A program made the position numbers and the translations under genes. Positions 48,557 through 51,070 of a stretch of DNA of 51,070 bases are shown here, in pieces; the stretch's first letter is position 1; every line of letters begins with the position of its first letter. The notes under the pieces were generated by a model. It saw only the letters and a program-made list of their open reading frames with translations. It did no database searches and was not told the DNA's origin. This DNA comes from an uncultured Nitriliruptoraceae bacterium (GTDB taxonomy: Bacteria > Actinomycetota > Nitriliruptoria > Nitriliruptorales > Nitriliruptoraceae), in contig CAJXTG010000009.1 of NCBI GenBank assembly GCA_913060655.1, positions 1 to 51,070 of the forward strand, read 5' to 3'.

Positions 48557-50004
48557 CCGATCGCGCCTTCCATCTCGATGGCGATGAGCCGGTTCAGCTC
48601 GACGGAGTACTCCATCGGCAGCTCACGGGAGATCGGCTCGATGAAGCCGCGGACGATCATCGCGGTCGCCTCGTCCTCGTCGATGCCGCGCTGCTGCATG
48701 TAGAAGACCTGGTCGTCACTGAGCTTCGAGACGGTCGCCTCGTGCTCGATCGTCGCGTCCTCCTGGTCGATCTGCATGTACGGGTACGTGTCGGTCCGGG
48801 CCGAGTCGTCGAGCATCAGGGCGTCGCACTTGACCGCGCTGCGCGCGTGGTGCGCACCCTCGTCGATCTGCACGAGCCCGCGGTAGCTGGTGCGGCCGCT
48901 CCCCTTGGAGATCGACTTCGACAGGATGTTCGACGTCGTGTACGGCGCCGCGTGGACCATCTTCGCACCGGCGTCCTGGTGCTGGCCGTCGTTCGCGTAC
49001 GCGACGGAGAGGACCTCACCCTTCGCGCCCTCACCGGTCAGCCAGACCGCCGGGTACTTCATGGTGACCTTCGAGCCGATGTTGCCGTCGATCCACTCCA
49101 TGGTGGCGTTCTTCTCGGCCACGGCCCGCTTCGTCACCAGGTTGTAGACGTTGTTGGACCAGTTCTGGATCGTCGTGTAGCGGACGCGCGCGCCCTCCTT
49201 CACGATGATCTCGACGACGGCGGAGTGCAGCGAGTCCGACGAGTAGATCGGCGCGGTGCAGCCCTCGACGTAGTGCACGTAGCTGCCGGGCTCGGCGATG
49301 ATGAGGGTGCGCTCGAACTGGCCCATGTTCTGCTTGTTGATGCGGAAGTAGGCCTGCAGCGGCACGTCGACCTTGACGCCCTCGGGGATCCAGATGAACG
49401 AGCCGCCCGACCACACGGCCGTGTTCAGCGCCGCGAACTTGTTGTCGTTCGACGGGATGACGGTCGCGAAGTGCTTGCGGAACAGCTCCTCGTGCTCCTG
49501 CAGCCCCGAGTCCGTGTCGAGGAAGATCACGCCCTCCTTCTCGAGGTCCTCGCGCACCTGGTGGTAGAGCACCGTCGACTCGTACTGGGCGGCGACCCCG
49601 GCGACGAGCCGCTCACGCTCCGCCTGCGGGATCCCGAGCTTCTCGTAGGTCGCGAGGATCTCCGGCGGGAGCTCCTCCCACGAGTCGGCCTGCTGCTCGC
49701 TCGCCTCGACGTAGTAGTGGATGTTGTCGAAGTCGATGCCCGACAGGTCCGAACCCCAGTTCGGCATGGGACGCCGGAGGAACGCCCGGTAGGCGCGCAG
49801 GCGCAGGTCGAGCATCCAGTCCGGCTCGTCCTTGCGGGCGCTGAGCTCGCGGATGACGTCCTCGTCGAGGCCCTGGCCCGAGGTGAAGGCGTAGCCGGCG
49901 TCATCGTCGGACCAGCCGAACTTGTAGTCGGCGAGGTCCTGGGCGAGCTGCTCCTGGTTCTGCTTCGCCTCGCTGACGGGGACCGGGATCTCGGTCTGGC
50001 TCAT
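48553..50004 (-). CDS. sufB: SufB iron-sulfur scaffold subunit
   Basis: A 483-residue SufB. Hallmarks are [84 protein letters not shown] with the conserved cysteine, [18 protein letters not shown], and [21 protein letters not shown]. It is the cluster-building subunit of the SufBCD complex. No intein is present, although SufB is a frequent intein host in mycobacteria. The ATG has AAGGAGC upstream. It follows sufR after 82 bases with no further element seen there. Confidence 0.97.
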   Translation of the reverse strand: MSQTEIPVPVSEAKQNQEQLAQDLADYKFGWSDDDAGYAFTSGQGLDEDVIRELSARKDEPDWMLDLRLRAYRAFLRRPMPNWGSDLSGIDFDNIHYYVEASEQQADSWEELPPEILATYEKLGIPQAERERLVAGVAAQYESTVLYHQVREDLEKEGVIFLDTDSGLQEHEELFRKHFATVIPSNDNKFAALNTAVWSGGSFIWIPEGVKVDVPLQAYFRINKQNMGQFERTLIIAEPGSYVHYVEGCTAPIYSSDSLHSAVVEIIVKEGARVRYTTIQNWSNNVYNLVTKRAVAEKNATMEWIDGNIGSKVTMKYPAVWLTGEGAKGEVLSVAYANDGQHQDAGAKMVHAAPYTTSNILSKSISKGSGRTSYRGLVQIDEGAHHARSAVKCDALMLDDSARTDTYPYMQIDQEDATIEHEATVSKLSDDQVFYMQQRGIDEDEATAMIVRGFIEPISRELPMEYSVELNRLIAIEMEGAIG

Positions 50005-50086
50005 GCGTTGCTCCTTGGTGCTCGGGGGCGTTCTCGGAGGTCAGGGTGGTTCGTCGGACGCCGATCCGCGGATCGGCGGGTGGGGA

Positions 50087-50779
50087 TCAGCCGGCGCTGA
50101 CCGTGCACACGCAGGCCGGCGCGCCGTCGGCGATCGTGGCCCGGCGGGCGACGGTCACGTCGCTGCCGAGCACGCGGGAGAAGGCGGCCGCCTCGAAGCT
50201 GCAGATCTCGGGGTGCTCGCGGGCGACGTCCTCGATGACGCAGTGGTGCTGGACGAGCTGCAGGGTCGGCAGGCCGCCGGGCGCACCGTCGGCGCCCTCC
50301 TCGACCACGGCGGCGCCGAACCCGGCGTCGTCGAGCGCCGCCGCGAGGCGGGCCACCCGGTCCTCCAGCGGCCCGTCGGCGACCGTCTCGGCGAGCTGCT
50401 CGGCCTCACGGTCGATGCGCCAGCGGAGGAACGCGAGCAGGCCGTCACGGCCCTGCTCGGCGACGAGGAAGTCGAGCAGCTCCTTCGCGAGCCGGTCGTA
50501 GGACTGGGGGAAGAGCCGCTGGGCGCGCTCGGTCAGCGCGTAGCAGGCCGCCGGCCGGCCGCCCGACGGGCGCGGCTCGCACTCCTCGACGAGCCCGTCG
50601 CCGAGCAGGACCGCGAGATGACGGCGGGTGGCGACCTCGGAGATGCCCAGGTGCGTCGCGAGCTCGGTGACCGGTCCGGCACCCGCGCGGTGCAGGTGCT
50701 CGACGAGGGCGGCCCGCGTCTCCCCGAGGAGCCCCACGAGGGAGTGCGCCGCGCTGACCGCGCCGGGGGTCGAGCTCAC
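50087..50779 (-). CDS. sufR: SufR-like iron-sulfur-sensing repressor
   Basis: A 230-residue winged-helix regulator. HTH at about 35-65 (TELATHLGISEVATRRHLAVLL). The C-terminal half carries cysteines in HHCVIEDVA and HPEICSFE with CX12C spacing, and a final ACVCTV pair. The CX12C spacing and a later cysteine match SufR proteins, in which a [4Fe-4S] cluster senses cellular iron-sulfur status and represses suf. GTG at 50779 sits behind an excellent AAGGAGG. It heads the suf operon. The palindrome at 50830-50846 in the upstream promoter is its likely autoregulatory site. Confidence 0.92.
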   Translation of the reverse strand: MSSTPGAVSAAHSLVGLLGETRAALVEHLHRAGAGPVTELATHLGISEVATRRHLAVLLGDGLVEECEPRPSGGRPAACYALTERAQRLFPQSYDRLAKELLDFLVAEQGRDGLLAFLRWRIDREAEQLAETVADGPLEDRVARLAAALDDAGFGAAVVEEGADGAPGGLPTLQLVQHHCVIEDVAREHPEICSFEAAAFSRVLGSDVTVARRATIADGAPACVCTVSAG

Positions 50780-50792
50780 CCGCGCCTCCTTC

Positions 50793-50846
50793 GTCGGACC
50801 GGTCGGACCGGTCGGACCGGTTCGATAACACTTCTGTTGCGGAAGT
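50793..50846 (-). promoter_or_regulatory. suf promoter/operator with 9-bp triple repeat
   Basis: GTCGGACCG is repeated exactly three times in tandem (50793-50819). Just upstream lies the palindrome ACTTC-n7-GAAGT (50830-50846). On the minus strand TAGACT and TATCGA with 16-bp spacing could be -35 and -10, placing the palindrome between them, as expected for a repressor. The triple repeat would fall in the 5' leader of the transcript. Confidence 0.5.
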
Positions 50847-50905
50847 CTACGGAGGGGGCCACAGCGACGCAAACACCGTGGGCACCCGGGACCTCGCGGC
50901 GGGCC

Positions 50906-51070
50906 TCACGGCGTCGCGGCGGTCCCGATCCGCTCGGCGAGGCCCGTGTGCCGGCGCGACGCGAACGAGCGCGCCGCCGCCGTGCGCAGCGCGTCGGCGC
51001 GTCCGACGAGGATGAGCGCGCGTGCCGCCCGCGTCACCGCGGTGTAGACGAGCTCGCGCCACAGCATGCT
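50906..51070 (-). CDS. RecD-like superfamily 1 helicase, C-terminal fragment
   Basis: The last 54 codons of a gene entering from the right edge. LVYTAVTRAARALILVGRADAL is the conserved motif VI region of UvrD/RecD-like helicases (YTAVTRA), and the end RRHTGLAERI matches actinobacterial RecD2/ATP-dependent helicases. It couples ATP hydrolysis to 5'-3' DNA unwinding in that family. Only the tail is visible, so domain content cannot be judged. It ends 127 bases from sufR and may lie on a separate transcript. Confidence 0.75.
   Translation of the reverse strand, partial: SMLWRELVYTAVTRAARALILVGRADALRTAAARSFASRRHTGLAERIGTAATP

Noticed and set aside
48553-50004. Possible intein in SufB
   Set aside because: The 483-residue length is that of an uninterrupted SufB and no splicing-block motifs are seen.
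1-51070. tRNA, rRNA, insertion sequences, integrases
   Set aside because: No recognisable tRNA or rRNA sequence, transposase DDE motif, or tyrosine/serine recombinase was found on either strand by eye; small or divergent ones could be missed without a search tool.

Overview
This window is about 51 kb of very GC-rich DNA (visibly over 70% G+C in most stretches). It has frequent GTG starts, many 4-bp ATGA/GTGA gene overlaps, and typical actinobacterial genes: glnE beside a GlnA2-type glutamine synthetase, a polyphosphate-glucokinase-type ROK kinase, a sufR-B-D-Rieske-C-S-U-T cluster, a MoeZ-type adenylyltransferase-rhodanese and a DevS/DevR-like two-component pair. I read it as the chromosome of a high-GC actinobacterium, possibly from a deep-branching class. 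That placement is inference; there is no rRNA or tRNA here to settle it.

Layout. 1-7998 (minus strand) is nitrogen assimilation: amt, then a probable six-gene run glnA2-glnE-HAD phosphatase-DoxX-membrane protein-TauE/SafE, the last cut by the window edge. 8195-18780 is mostly housekeeping: nadE-panB, a PduO-type cobalamin adenosyltransferase, pabB-pabC (with a 16-codon leader ORF), a ferritin-like protein with an IclR regulator, a lone clpP and ppc. 18788-28143 is a sugar (probably amino-sugar) uptake and catabolism locus. It holds a GlmS/NagB-II-like SIS isomerase/deaminase and a ROK repressor on one strand. Diverging from them are a ROK kinase, a complete CUT1 ABC importer, a Gfo/Idh/MocA dehydrogenase and a PHP-domain metallohydrolase. 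28165-32582 looks like a separate islet of lower G+C, bounded by a 43-bp imperfect direct repeat (28 bp identical). One repeat copy is the 3' end of a NYN-LOTUS gene. Inside are a BspA-type leucine-rich-repeat surface protein and a histidine kinase/response regulator pair. 32549-35340 is a NYN-LOTUS protein, an APH-family kinase and a DsbA-like protein. 35498-37822 is a small unknown gene and a divergent GAF histidine kinase/LuxR regulator pair. 37868-42527 is a TPP riboswitch followed by thiamine pyrophosphokinase and the ThiBPQ thiamine importer. 42521-50779 is MoeZ and the SUF iron-sulfur assembly operon under a SufR-like regulator. 50906-51070 is the C-terminal end of a RecD-like helicase.

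How the parts work together. Amt, GlnA2 and GlnE form an ammonium uptake/assimilation module; an 11-bp-phased pentamer array upstream of amt resembles a GlnR box. In the sugar locus, the proposed order is import, ROK phosphorylation, then SIS isomerisation/deamination to fructose-6-phosphate. The dehydrogenase and PHP hydrolase would process an unusual conjugated substrate; no known pathway I recognise matches the full set. Thiamine salvage is self-contained under one riboswitch. The SUF operon carries its own iron-sulfur-sensing regulator with a palindrome in its putative promoter. No insertion sequence, integrase, CRISPR array or tRNA was seen. No stretch longer than about 260 bases lacks a gene.
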